Below, piece after piece: positions 53,501 through 63,100 of a stretch of 64,000 nucleotides of DNA (the first letter of the stretch is position 1; every line of letters starts with the position of its first letter). Location: assembly GCA_035485575.1 (NCBI GenBank), contig DATHNW010000030.1, positions 34,896 through 98,895 on the forward strand, in the 5' to 3' direction. This stretch comes from DASRHD01 sp035485575 (GTDB lineage: Bacteria; Verrucomicrobiota; Verrucomicrobiia; Opitutales; Opitutaceae). Position numbers and translations under genes: made by a program. The notes under the pieces are model-generated. The model worked only from the letters and a program-made list of their open reading frames with translations. It searched no databases and had not been told where the DNA came from.

Positions 53501-53810
53501 TGTACCATCCGGCCTGAACGGTGGTGGGCTGGAGGCGCGTCTGATAAACATGCGGAACGTAAACGTCCTGGAACGGGCCACTGTTGAAGCCGGAAGAGCC
53601 AAAGGCCGGCAGGGCGGAGGCGGTGGCGGCACCGAAGAATTGCCAGGAGCCGGCGAAGCTGGGGCCGGACAGAGGAATCTGTTGCCGCGCGTCCTGCGCG
53701 AAGAGCGGAAACGTCGGGAGTATCAGGCAGGCGGCGCCGAGGAATGATCGCAAGGCGCGGAAACGGCCAAATCGCATCTCCATGCGAGTGGCGAGGGCGG
53801 GGGTATTCAT
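50568..53810 (-). CDS. Secreted GH2-family glycoside hydrolase with CHB and CBM-like modules
   Basis: 1080 residues from ATG 53810 (MNTPALATRM); a Met at 53783 is an alternative. Signal peptide near 15-39 (FAQ). A GH2 jelly-roll sugar-binding domain (about 45-205: GWYKLNYTVPADLAGKHLYLVFEGAA) and Ig domain (about 210-325) come first. The TIM barrel (about 326-600) has acid/base E444 in SVGNEAGE and likely nucleophile E503 in ITENG. A DUF4982-like part lies at about 610-700. An unassigned domain of about 145 residues (about 706-850) follows, then CHB (859-938) and CBM-like module (947-1080). GH2 enzymes include beta-galactosidases, glucuronidases and mannosidases; the substrate is open. Confidence 0.85.
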   Translation of the reverse strand: MNTPALATRMEMRFGRFRALRSFLGAACLILPTFPLFAQDARQQIPLSGPSFAGSWQFFGAATASALPAFGSSGFNSGPFQDVYVPHVYQTRLQPTTVQAGWYKLNYTVPADLAGKHLYLVFEGAAAISDVYVNSQHLGQHRGAYTRFTFDATAALTVGANNVIAVRVDNDPADTADCLPSNTRLYTVWGGLYRHVWLLATDPVHIDPTDSSSPGIYITPTGVTATSASLSIQALVRNTLAASQSVQVQAVLQDPAGATVATYTANATVPANQRTSVTLKGTVSNPQLWAPGAPNVYHVVTSVIAGGQTIDAVTQPTGFRSLVWSGWVSKSSGGVVALNGKAILLRGADLHQEIETKFSAVEDSDLQVNFGLMQDLGVNWVRFSHYPRAQYEYDQCDQLGILCWTENGHTNPDEATSTADTITTEWVKQNYNHPSIAVWSVGNEAGETVAEREVPIVKALDPTRDVVVANMTCKNADFIANNTYPGWYGGDRWKMQSSGYITENGAGGVVTTHTDYTAGKFTVNSYEPEEYQQLVAEARFQTSIKNNSGKLGMFTWWVLRDITDVKYKSPVGLNTKGLVTYAADPKDSYYLFRCFLRSDVRTVHLTSKRYFLRKGSATNGVKAYSNAPSLTLTLNGQVVSTLNNGKYAQNDSGFTGTQTVNNVFYWPVQMHTGANTLSVSDGAGNTDSAVVYFYGSGGLATLPVNNPLVTSLTSSNSSNPAYYMNMPVQAQWPIYYDLDSTADNSFNDVPAAVQGATWIATHRVTKSGMATALGFTVTGNATIYVMCTKTGSAPAFLTGAGFTETADAGLVWRDNNLNLVPAQLFSRQVTAGQAVTIPAADRDALVMFQGTGESTQQASAPAFSPGGGNYSSPQTVTITSATGGASIRYTTDGSTPSETAGTLYSSPVSISSSVTLNAIAYENGFTDSPVTTAAYSIGSGGPPPTVNLEAESLSPVGTGATVSISNDANASGGVVEFLNSTAAGQTITFTTPSIPPGTYQVQLRYKSNTTRGQHTVKVDGVQVGGTIDQYATTSAYTTATLGNVTFGSTATHTIVMTVTGKNSAATQFYLTADKFTFVGQ

Positions 53811-53983
53811 GGTTGGGGGCTTTTTGTGGGAGGGTACTGAGGGGCATTCTGCACATCGGGGTAGACGTCCCGGAAGGCAGCATTGAAGCCTTAAGATTAA
53901 ATCCAGCGGCGAGGCCACGCAAGGTTGATGCATCCCTAGTCCGGCCGGCCGCATTCTTTCTGCTGAATTCCAAGGAGAGTGCC

Positions 53984-54020
53984 AAAAAAACGGGCGGCGG
54001 TTTTTTAAGACCGCCGCCAG
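53984..54020 (-). terminator. Terminator of the first PL6 gene (3'-UTR repeat copy 3)
   Basis: Arms of 9 bases (53993-54001 and 54010-54018) around an A/T loop, with seven T on the minus strand (53984-53990). Same family as the other three copies, with one arm end diverged. Confidence 0.88.
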
Positions 54021-54061
54021 TGAGAGAACCCGGAATTTTAAATTCCGTTCGTGCGGATGGA

Positions 54062-57000
54062 TTATTGTCCGATGAAGGTAAACTTGTCAGCCGTGAGGTA
54101 GAACTGGGTCGCGGCGGAGTTCTTGCCCGTGACCGTCAGCGTGATGGTGTGCGGGCCGGCCGTGGGGAAGGTCACCGTACCTAGGGTGACGGTGACATAG
54201 CCCTTGGCCGAGGCGTACTCGTCAATCGTGCCGCCGATTTGAACCCCGTCGATCTTCACTATGAACTGGCCGCGGGTGGTATTGGCCCAGTAGCGCAGCT
54301 GGAACACATAGGTGCCTGCCGGAATGCTCGGCGTGGTGAAGGACATGGCTTGGCCGGGAGCGGTGGAGTTGAGGAACTCGACCACGCCGCCGCTGGCGTT
54401 GGCATCAGCACTGGTGCTGACCGTCGCACCGGTGCCGACCGGAGAGAGACTCTCCGCCTCGAAGTTGAGCGTGGGCGGCGGGCTTCCGGCATAGCTGGCC
54501 GTGGTGATCGTGCTGTCGGTGAAGCCGGCCTCGTAGGCGATGGCCTTGAAGGTCGTCGTGCTGGTGACCGTGATCGGACCGGAGTAGACCGTGCCGGCGG
54601 TTTCACTCGGGGTGCTGCCATCCGTGGTGTAACGGATCGAAGCGCCGGGGGTGGCCGAGGTGATCGTCACCGTCAGCGGGAGGGTGCCGCTGGGCGGGCT
54701 GAAGACCGGCGCGGCGACCTGTTGTTGCACGGTCACGGGCGTGAACGTGAACGAATCGGCTGTGAGATAGAACTGGCTCGCGGCGGAGTTCTTGCCGGTG
54801 ACCGTCATCGCGATGCTGTGCGCGCTGATGGAGGCGAAGGTTACATTGCCCAGGGTGACGGTGACGTAGCCCTTGGCCGTGGCGTACTGGTCGATCGTGC
54901 CGCCGAGCTGAGTGCCGTCGACCTTCACCGTGTGCTGGCCGCGGGTGGTGTTGGCCCAGTAGCGCAGCTGGACCTGATACGTGCCGGCTGCGATGGCAGG
55001 CGTGGTCAGGGTCATGATCTGGCCGGCCGCGGTGGAGTTGAGGAACTCGACGATTCCGCCGCTGGCGTTGGCGTCCGCACTGGTGCTGACCGTCGCGCCG
55101 GTGCCAACGGGTGAGAGACTCTCGGCTTCCAGCGTGATGGGGACAGCGCCGATGGTGTAGGTGGCACTGGTGAGAGGGCTGTCTTCATAGCCTGGTTTGG
55201 AAGCCATGGCTTTGACGATCGTGTTCCCCGTGATCGGGATGGGGTTGAAATAAACAATGCCGGGGGTGCTGCCATCCGTGGAGTAGCGGATGGTCGCTCC
55301 GATGGTCGCGGTGCTGAGCGTCAGGTTTTGCGCGGTGATATAGTTGCCGCTGGGAGGACCGAAGGTGACGGGCGCCACTGCCAGTGTATAAGGAGCGACG
55401 CTGACATTGCTGTCGGCCAAGCCGCTGGCGAACGCGATGGCCTGCAGGGTCGTGGTGCCAGTGATCGCCACGGGGCTGCCGTAGAGAATGCCATGGGTCT
55501 CGGTCGGCAGGCTGCCATCGGTGGTGTAGTTGATGGAGGCGCCGGTGCTGGCTGAGGAGATCGTCACCGATTGATCATTATTATAAGTGCCGCTGACCGG
55601 GCTGAACGTGGGTGTGGCCGCTTTGGGCGTGGTGATCGTGTAGAGTCCGCTCGTCACGGGGCTGTCGGTGAAGCCGGTCTCGTAGGCGATGGCCTGGAGG
55701 GTGGTCGTGCTGCTGATGCCCACGGGCGTGCCGGTATAGAGCGTGCCATTGGTTTCGCTCGGTGCGCTGCCGTCGGTCGTATAGTGGATCGAAGCGCCAC
55801 TTGTGGCTGAGGTGATCGCCACATTTTGCGTGGTCGAATACGTGCCGGCGGCAGGGCTGAAGGCGGGCGCGGCGGCCTGGGGGGTCGCGCTGGCGTTGGG
55901 CCCGACATCGGCCGCGGTCAGAAGCTTGGCGACGATGGGTGCGCCGGAGAATTCGTCCGCGCCCACATCAGGCGTGGCATCGCGCGATTGTCCGTCCATG
56001 TCGACGCCCGGGCTGGGGACGGGAGTCGTGCCGGTGTTGATGGCCGGGCTTCCGGCCTGGAGATGGAACACGCCATTGCCATCCGCGACTAGGAGGGGAT
56101 TGACGGTCCGATAGCCGCTGGCGGGCAGGTCGCCGGCAGTGGCGTTGAACAGAATGTTGCCGCTGTAAGTCGGGCTGGAGAACGGACCAGAGAGACTGAG
56201 AGCCGCGCCGCCGCCCTGGATGATATTATTGGCGATCGTGGCATGGGTCGCGCCCAGGCCGCCGGACCGGGAAGGCAGGGTCATGTTGACCGTGTTATTG
56301 ACGAGGGTGTTGTACGACACCTCGCAGAAGTCCGGTCGATCGTGGCTGCCCAATGGCGCGCCGGATTCGACATCGCCGTCGCCATTGCCGATGTAGATGG
56401 CGGGGTTGCACCCGGTGAAGAAATTGCTGAAGATCTTGTTATTATCGCCGAAGAACCGGCAGCCTGGGGTGTTGATGAAATAATTTCCATAAACCGAGTT
56501 GAAATTGCCATGCCGGATCGTGAACTCGGCCGTGTTGCTGTTGAGCGTATTGTAGCGGTAGGTGTTATTGCACGATTTGTTGGAAATGGACTCGGGCTCG
56601 GCGTTACATCTGAGCAGCAAGTTGTACTCAATGATCCCGAACCCGTCGGTGAGGCTGATGCCGCTCAGGCCGAAGCGGATCGTCTCGGCGCCGTTGCCGC
56701 CGGCGCTGTTGGTCAGGTCATGGAAGTAGTTGTGGTGAATCCAGACATGCTGCGCGATCCGGCCGCTGGGACCCTCGACCTCGATGGCCTGGCCCAGGGT
56801 GTTGCGGGCCGCGAATTCGTTGAAGTCGATCTGGCTGTCGTCGCCCATGATATTCAACTCGGCGGCGTTGCCGGGGCACTGGAAGACGTTCCGGCTGAAA
56901 CGGCAGTGGCTCGCGCCGGCCTCGATGGTCGTCGTGCCGGCCGAGTGCTTGAAGACGAAGCCCTGCACGGTGGCGTAGGCGGCCGTGCTGGCGAAATCAA

Positions 57001-57274
57001 AGCCGTGGGATCCGGTGATGGTGGCGCCGCCGATGGTGGCGGCTTCAATCGTGATCGGCGCAGTGGCGGTGCCGGCCACGCCGACGCTGATGGTGCTGCC
57101 GGCACTGTAGCTGCCGTTGCTGAGGATGATGACGTCGCCGGGATGGGCGCTGTTGATCGCCGTTTGCAGGGTGGCGAGTGACGATACGGTGGTGGTAGTG
57201 GCGCGGGCCGCTTCGGATCCTAGTAGGCACAAGATCGAAAGACAGCCGAGGACACGGGACAGGGACATTTTCAT
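54062..57274 (-). CDS. Secreted polysaccharide lyase family 6 enzyme with four CHB and two CBM-like modules
   Basis: 1070 residues from ATG 57274, supported by AAGGAG at 57280-57285; signal peptide ends near ARA (about 25). Residues 27-460 form a right-handed beta-helix: ATLQTAINSAHPGDVIILSNGSY, repeated N-x-F turns. The PL6 catalytic pair is K233 (SNKSC) and R254 (IRHGN), 21 residues apart as K250/R271 in chondroitinase B. PL6 members cleave alginate or dermatan sulfate. After it come CHB, CHB, CHB, CBM-like, CHB, CBM-like, ending FTFIGQ. The upstream region contains a palindrome near -133 and a TCCCTAACCAG leader shared with the other PL6 gene. Confidence 0.92.
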   Translation of the reverse strand: MKMSLSRVLGCLSILCLLGSEAARATTTTVSSLATLQTAINSAHPGDVIILSNGSYSAGSTISVGVAGTATAPITIEAATIGGATITGSHGFDFASTAAYATVQGFVFKHSAGTTTIEAGASHCRFSRNVFQCPGNAAELNIMGDDSQIDFNEFAARNTLGQAIEVEGPSGRIAQHVWIHHNYFHDLTNSAGGNGAETIRFGLSGISLTDGFGIIEYNLLLRCNAEPESISNKSCNNTYRYNTLNSNTAEFTIRHGNFNSVYGNYFINTPGCRFFGDNNKIFSNFFTGCNPAIYIGNGDGDVESGAPLGSHDRPDFCEVSYNTLVNNTVNMTLPSRSGGLGATHATIANNIIQGGGAALSLSGPFSSPTYSGNILFNATAGDLPASGYRTVNPLLVADGNGVFHLQAGSPAINTGTTPVPSPGVDMDGQSRDATPDVGADEFSGAPIVAKLLTAADVGPNASATPQAAAPAFSPAAGTYSTTQNVAITSATSGASIHYTTDGSAPSETNGTLYTGTPVGISSTTTLQAIAYETGFTDSPVTSGLYTITTPKAATPTFSPVSGTYNNDQSVTISSASTGASINYTTDGSLPTETHGILYGSPVAITGTTTLQAIAFASGLADSNVSVAPYTLAVAPVTFGPPSGNYITAQNLTLSTATIGATIRYSTDGSTPGIVYFNPIPITGNTIVKAMASKPGYEDSPLTSATYTIGAVPITLEAESLSPVGTGATVSTSADANASGGIVEFLNSTAAGQIMTLTTPAIAAGTYQVQLRYWANTTRGQHTVKVDGTQLGGTIDQYATAKGYVTVTLGNVTFASISAHSIAMTVTGKNSAASQFYLTADSFTFTPVTVQQQVAAPVFSPPSGTLPLTVTITSATPGASIRYTTDGSTPSETAGTVYSGPITVTSTTTFKAIAYEAGFTDSTITTASYAGSPPPTLNFEAESLSPVGTGATVSTSADANASGGVVEFLNSTAPGQAMSFTTPSIPAGTYVFQLRYWANTTRGQFIVKIDGVQIGGTIDEYASAKGYVTVTLGTVTFPTAGPHTITLTVTGKNSAATQFYLTADKFTFIGQ

Positions 57275-57400
57275 GATTTCTCCTTCAGGGATTCTGGTTA
57301 GGGACAAGCAGGCGGGGTGGACGCAGCTGCGCTGGGGGGAGAGCGAGCCGCGACGGGTAACCTGGCAGGGGAGAGTAGTCACACGGGCGGCGACTACCCT

Positions 57401-57414
57401 CCCCATTATTGGGG
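57401..57414. promoter_or_regulatory. Palindrome about 133 bp upstream of the first PL6 gene
   Basis: CCCCATTATTGGGG with five-base arms. A second inverted repeat, GTAGTC...GACTAC, lies at 57374-57397 between it and the gene. Similar position to the inverted repeats at 60022 and 63559. Confidence 0.45.
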
Positions 57415-57428
57415 GGGATGATCGGAAA

Positions 57429-57461
57429 GGAGCGCGCAGCGGGATTTTCTCTGCGCGCTCC
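57429..57461 (-). terminator. Terminator-like hairpin of the PF14099-like lyase gene
   Basis: Perfect 11-base arms GGAGCGCGCAG (57429-57439) and CTGCGCGCTCC (57451-57461). On the minus strand only TTTCC follows. It lies 9 bases after the stop and differs from the four-copy hairpin family but resembles the one at 63587. Confidence 0.6.
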
Positions 57462-57470
57462 CGTGGGATT

Positions 57471-59897
57471 TTATTGTCCGACGAAGGAGAACCGGTCCGC
57501 GGTGAGGTAGAACTGGGTCGCGGCGGAGTTCTTGCCCGTGACCGTCATCGCGATGGTGTGCGTGCCGGCGGAGGCGAAGGTCACACTGCCCAGGGTCACT
57601 GTTACGTAGCCCTTGGCCGAAGCATACTGGTCGATCGTGCCGCCAATCTGCGTGCCGTCGATCTTCACCGTGTGCTGGCCGCGGGTGGTATTGGCCCAGT
57701 AGCGCAGCTGGAACTGATAGGTGCCGGCAGGAATGCTCGGCGTGGGGAAGGTCATGACCTGGCCGGCCGCGGTGGAATTGAGGAACTCGACCACCCCGCC
57801 GCTGGCGTTGGCGTCGCTGCTGGTGCTGACCGTCGCGCCGGTACCGACCGGAGAGAGACTCTCCGCTTCGAAGTTAAGCGGGGGAGGCGGTATTCCGGTA
57901 TAGGTGGCGCTGGTCACCGTGCTGTCGGTGAAGCCGGCTTCGTACGCGATGGCCTTGAGGGTCGTCGTGCTGGTGATGTTGACCGGACCGGAGTAGATCG
58001 TGCCGGCCGTTTCACTCGGCGTGCTGCCGTCCGTCGTGTAACGGATGAAAGCGCTAGCGGTGGTGGTGTTGATTGTCACCGACAGCGGAAGGGTGCCGCT
58101 GGGCGGATTGAAGGTTGGCGCGGCGACTTGCGGCTGCACGCTCACCGGGGTGAAGGTGAACTTGTCCGCCGTGAGATAGAACTGGGTCGCGGCCGAATTC
58201 TTGCCGGTGACAGTCATGACAATGGTATGTGCGCCGCTGCCGCTGAGGGTGACATTGCCGAGGGCAGCGGTAACATAGGCCTGGGTGGCGGCGTACTGGT
58301 CGACCGTGCCGCCGATCTGGACTCCATCGATCTTCACGTTGTGCTGGCCGCGGGACTTGTTGGCCGAATAACGCAGCTGAACCTGATAGGTGCCGGCGGC
58401 AATGGCCGGCGTCGTGAGGGTCATGGCCTGGCCGGTGGCGGTGGCATTGAGGAACTCGACCACGCCGCCGCTGGCGTTGGCATCGTTGCTGATGCTCACG
58501 GTGGCGCCGGTGCCGACCGGCGAGAGGCTTTCCGCTTCCAGGGTGATCACGCCGCCCACGCTGATGGTGTAGGCTGCGCTGCTCACCGTGCTGTCGATGG
58601 AGCCGCCTTTATACGCGATGGCCTTGAGGGTTTCCGAGATACCGACGCTCACCGGCCCGGAGTAAAGGGTGCCAGCGGTTTCGGAAGGCGTGCTGCCATC
58701 GGTGGTGTAACGGATCGAGGCGCCGCTGGTGGCTGAGGTGACGGTCACATTTTGCGCACTCGCATATGTGCCAGCGCCGGGGCTGAAGCCCGGAGCGGCC
58801 ACTTGTTGGGGCAGGTTGATCGTGTAGGTCGCGCTCGTCACCGCGCTGTCGGTGAAGCCGCTGGCGTAGGCGATGGCATTAAGCGTAGTGGTACTTCCGA
58901 CACTGACGGGGGTGCCGGAGTAGAGCGTGCCGGCGGTTTCGGAAGGCGTGCTGCCATCGGTGGTGTAACGGATCGCGGCACCGCTGGTGGCCGAGGTGAG
59001 GGTCACGCTTTGCGCGCTGGTGTAGGTGCCGGCGGCCGGGCTGAAGACAGGTGCGGCGGCCGGGTTACTGCCGCCGCCGAGCGGATCGACATCGGCGAAG
59101 GTGGTGCCGAGCTTGGCATCGGTCATGAAAGTGGAGGCGGGGCCCTTGCCGTTTACGGTGGCCGAGCGATAGACGCCCCATTTGAATTCCACATACGAGC
59201 CGGGCTTTTGGTCCACGAGCGAACACACATAGTGGTTTGTGCCGTCGATAAAGGTCTGCCTGACCCCATCATACCATATTTCGACGTAACCCTTGGTGGG
59301 ATCCGTGCTGAGCTTTATATGGAGGACGAAGCTGTGCCAGACGCCAATTTTGAAGGGGGTCTTCCAGAAATTAACATCGGCACCGTTGACGCCATTTTGC
59401 ATATAGAGGTTGCCGTCGCCATTGACACAGCGAAGGACGAGCGGAGCGCCCTGGCCGGCCGGGCCGTAGCCATGCATCTGGAAAAGCGCCACCCAATCGC
59501 CGCCGGTCGGCATCGGATTCCACATTTCCCGCCAGCCGATGTAGTATTCGCCGGTGACCGAGACGCGGAAGTCGCCGCTGGGCGTTACGGTGCCCTTGGA
59601 CTCGCACCGCTCCTTGGCGTAGGAGGAATCATCCCACGTGTCGTAGCGATAAACCTGGCCGAAAGTTCCGAGCGGGTCGTTAACGATGCTGATCGTGCCG
59701 GGCGCTTCCTCGAGGCTTTCAAACACGCTGGTGCCGCGGCTGGTGTCCGTCTGCCACAAAAGTGTGGCGCGGGCGGCGGGCGTGAACAGACAGAAAAAAG
59801 CAACGCCGGCAAGCAAGCCTGCGATTTGCAAGTATTTTGATTTCAAGGAGAAGCGAAAAAGCTTCGCCGACAATGCGGACTGGTAGTAGGGGGACAT
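57471..59897 (-). CDS. Secreted polysaccharide lyase (PF14099/PL20-like jelly roll) with three CHB and two CBM-like modules
   Basis: 808 residues from ATG 59897; the N-region before the hydrophobic signal core (about 25-41) is long, so a later non-ATG start is possible. Residues 46-270 resemble the heparin-lyase-I/PF14099 fold: YYIGWREMWNP, GDWVALFQMHGYG, GVWHSFVLHIKLS, GYVEIWYDG and EFKWGVYRS (237-245) with a YxK..G.Y-like active-site strand. Then CHB (about 278-361), CHB, CBM-like, CHB and CBM-like, ending FSFVGQ. Substrate is probably an acidic glycan but cannot be fixed. An inverted repeat lies near -132. Confidence 0.85.
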   Translation of the reverse strand: MSPYYQSALSAKLFRFSLKSKYLQIAGLLAGVAFFCLFTPAARATLLWQTDTSRGTSVFESLEEAPGTISIVNDPLGTFGQVYRYDTWDDSSYAKERCESKGTVTPSGDFRVSVTGEYYIGWREMWNPMPTGGDWVALFQMHGYGPAGQGAPLVLRCVNGDGNLYMQNGVNGADVNFWKTPFKIGVWHSFVLHIKLSTDPTKGYVEIWYDGVRQTFIDGTNHYVCSLVDQKPGSYVEFKWGVYRSATVNGKGPASTFMTDAKLGTTFADVDPLGGGSNPAAAPVFSPAAGTYTSAQSVTLTSATSGAAIRYTTDGSTPSETAGTLYSGTPVSVGSTTTLNAIAYASGFTDSAVTSATYTINLPQQVAAPGFSPGAGTYASAQNVTVTSATSGASIRYTTDGSTPSETAGTLYSGPVSVGISETLKAIAYKGGSIDSTVSSAAYTISVGGVITLEAESLSPVGTGATVSISNDANASGGVVEFLNATATGQAMTLTTPAIAAGTYQVQLRYSANKSRGQHNVKIDGVQIGGTVDQYAATQAYVTAALGNVTLSGSGAHTIVMTVTGKNSAATQFYLTADKFTFTPVSVQPQVAAPTFNPPSGTLPLSVTINTTTASAFIRYTTDGSTPSETAGTIYSGPVNITSTTTLKAIAYEAGFTDSTVTSATYTGIPPPPLNFEAESLSPVGTGATVSTSSDANASGGVVEFLNSTAAGQVMTFPTPSIPAGTYQFQLRYWANTTRGQHTVKIDGTQIGGTIDQYASAKGYVTVTLGSVTFASAGTHTIAMTVTGKNSAATQFYLTADRFSFVGQ

Positions 59898-60021
59898 GAC
59901 TTTATCGGTTGGGGGTTGTCGGAACAGCGGCTGAAGGGGGTGGACAGTCGCTGGCCGTGTGGGGACAGGTCAGGGGAGATGCACACGAACAATGCCGGCG
60001 AACCTTCTCAACCGAGCGGAT

Positions 60022-60037
60022 GCTTATACCGATAAGC
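60022..60037. promoter_or_regulatory. Inverted repeat about 132 bp upstream of the PF14099-like lyase gene
   Basis: GCTTATACCGATAAGC has six-base arms and a four-base spacer. Its distance to the start codon matches that of the palindromes at 57401 and 63559, though the sequence differs. Confidence 0.4.
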
Positions 60038-60084
60038 AGATTTACGGGCAGGATGAGGCCTTAACTTGATGGTGCGGCGAAACC

Positions 60085-60121
60085 AAAAAAACTGGCGGCA
60101 GCCTTTGCAGACCGCCGCCAG
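60085..60121 (-). terminator. Terminator of the second PL6 gene (3'-UTR repeat copy 4)
   Basis: Eight-base arms CTGGCGGC (60092-60099) and GCCGCCAG (60114-60121), extendable with mismatches, then seven T on the minus strand (60085-60091). Same family as the other three copies. Confidence 0.88.
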
Positions 60122-60162
60122 CGAGAGAATCAGGAATTTTGAATTCCGTTCGTACGGATGAA

Positions 60163-63100
60163 TTATTGTCCGACGAAGGTGAACTTGTCGGCGGAAAGCT
60201 GCTCGGCGCTGGAGGCGGAGTTCTTGCCGGTGACGGTGAGCTTGACGGTGTGGGTGCCCGCCGAAGCGAAGGTCACGGTGCCGAAGGTGGTCGTCGGGTA
60301 GGACTGGGCGGCGGAATACTGGTCGAGGGTGCTGCCAAGGTTGGTGCCGTCGACCGAGAGCTGGAGAATGCCGCGGCTATTGTTACCCTTCCATTCCATC
60401 TGAATCTGGTAGGTGCCGGCGGCGATGCTCGGGAGGGCGAAGCTGATGGAGTCGCCGACACTATTGCCGGCCAGCTCGACCCACTTGCCGCCGCTGGAGT
60501 TGGTGTCGGTCTGGACCGAGGCCGTGGCGCCGCTGGGCGTGTTGGTGAGACTTTCCGCCTCGAAGTTCAGCGTGGGCGGAGGCGTGACCGTGATCGTGTA
60601 GGTGCCGCTGGTCACCGGGCTATCGGTGAACCCGCTCTCATACGCGATGGCCTTCAGTGTTTTGGTGCTGCTGATATTCACTGGGCCGGAGTAGATCGTG
60701 CCAGCCGTCTCGCTCGGCGTGCTGCCATCAGTAGTGTAACGGATGGTCGCACCGCTGGTGGACGAAGTGATGGTCACATTCTGCACGGTGGAGTAGGTGC
60801 CCGCCGCGGGACTGAATGAAGGCGCGGCGGCCTGGGGCTGCACGGTCACCGGCGTGAAGGTGAAGCTATCGGCGGTGAGCAGGAACTTGGTCGCGGAAGC
60901 GTTCTTGCCCGTCACCGTCAGCGCAATGCTGTGCGGGCCGGCCGTGCTGAAAGTCACATTGCCCAGAGTGGTCGTAAGGAAGGCTGCGGTGGCGGCATAT
61001 TGGTCGACCGTTCCGCCGATTTGAGTGCCGTCGATCTTCACGGTGTGCTGGCCATGGGTCGCCGCCGCCCAGTAGCGCAGCTGGAACTGATAGGTGCCCG
61101 CCACGATGCTGGGCGTCGTGAAGGTCATGATCTGGCCGGTGGCGGTGGAATTGAGGAATTCCACCACTCCGCCGCTGGCGCCGCTGTTGTTGCTGATGCT
61201 GACCGTCGCGCCGGTGCCGACGGGGGAAAGGTTCTCCGCTTCGAAGGTGACGGCGACGGGATTGCCGCTGCCGATCGTGTAGGTGGCGCTGGTGACGGGG
61301 GCGTCGGAATAGCCGGCTTTGTAGGCGATGGCCTTGAGCGTGCTCGTGGTGCTGACCGTGATGAGAGTGGAGTAGATCGTGCCGCTGGTCTCGCTCGGAG
61401 TGCTGCCATCGAGAGTGTAGCGGATAATGGCTCCATTGGTCGCGGTGCTGAGAGTCACGGTTTGGGCGCTGGCATAAGCGCCGGCCGCCGGACTGAAGGT
61501 CACTGGCGCCACCACGAGCGTATACGGAGCGATGCTGACCGTGCTGTCGGCCAAGCCGCTTCCGAACGCGAGGGCTTGCAGAGTGGTGGTCGCGTTGATC
61601 GTGACCGGACTGCCGTAGAGCGTGCCATGAGTCTCGGTGGGCATGCTGCCATCGGAGGTGTAGTTGATGGAGGCGCTGCTGGTGGCCGAGGTGATGGCCA
61701 CGCTTTGGTCGTTATTGTAAGTACCGGCGACAGGATTGAAAACGGGCGCCGCGGCTTTTGGCACGCTGATTGTGTAGATGCCTGCGGTGACGGGACTGTC
61801 GGTAAAGCCGGTCTCGTAGGCGATGGCCTGGAGGGTCGCGGTGCTGTTGATCGTCACCGCGCTGCCAGTGTAGATCGTCCCGTTGGTTTCGCTCGGGGTG
61901 CTGCCGTCGGTGGTGTAGCGAATGGTCGCACCGCTGGTGGAAGTGGTGATGGTTACATTTTGCGCGGTGGCATACGTGCCGGCGGCGGGACTGAAGACCG
62001 GCGCAGCCGCTGGCGGGGTCGTGGTCAGATCGGCATTCGGGCCGACATCGCTCGCGACGAGAAACTTGGCCGTGACGGGCGCGGTGGAAAATTGATCCGC
62101 GCCCTTGTCTTTGCCGGTGTCGGGACGGGGCTGGCCGTCCATGTCGACCGTGACGTTGGGATAACTGCCGGTGGCGGTGCCGATCGCCGGGCTGCCGCTC
62201 TGAAGGCGGAAAACGCCATTGGCGTCCGCGGCAAGCAGGGGATTGACCGAGGTGTAGCCGCTTGAGGGAATGTTGCCGACGTTGGTCGTCTTCCAGATGA
62301 TGTTGCCGCTCCAAACCGGATTGGTGTAAGGGGAGCTGGCGATGTTCACGGCCGTCGTGCCGCCCTGGATGATATTGTTGGCGAACGTGGTGTGCGTGGC
62401 ACCGAGGCCGCCGCTGCGGCCGTTCATCTCATATTGGGTGGTGTTGTTGACGAGCGTGTTGAAGGTGATGACACAGTTGTCGGGGCGGTCATGGCTGGTC
62501 AGCGCGGCGCCGGACTCGACGTCGCCGTCGCCGTTGCCAATATTGATGGCGATGTCATTTCCCTCGAGGTAATTGCTGAAGACCTGATGGCTGTCGCCAT
62601 AGATGCGGATGCCGCTCGAGTTCTTGATGTAGTTTCCGTAATAGAGGCAGCTGTTGCCGTGGCGCTGGCTGATCTGGCCGCCGTTGCTGCAGTCGAGCAG
62701 GGTGTTGAAGCGATAGGTGTTGCCGCAGGATTTGTTGGAAATCACCTCGTTCTCGCCGCTGCAGCGCAAAAAGAGGTTGTATTCACAAATGCCGTCGCCG
62801 GTCGAAAGACTGAGGCCGCTCAGGCCCCAGCGGATTGTCTCGGCGCCGTTGCCGCTCTGGGCGGCGAAATCGTGAAAATAATTATGGTGCACCCACAGCC
62901 GGCGGGCCACTTGGCTGCCGGAGCCGCTGATGTCGAGCATCTCGCCGAGGCTCGATTTGTTGCCCAGGTCATTATAATCGATTTCGGCGTCGTCGCCGCT
63001 GATCTGGATGTAGGAGACAGTGGAGCCGCTCGGGATGGAGAGCTGGATGACGTTGCGCGAATAACGGCAGTGGCTCGTGCCGGTGGGAATGCTCAGGCTG

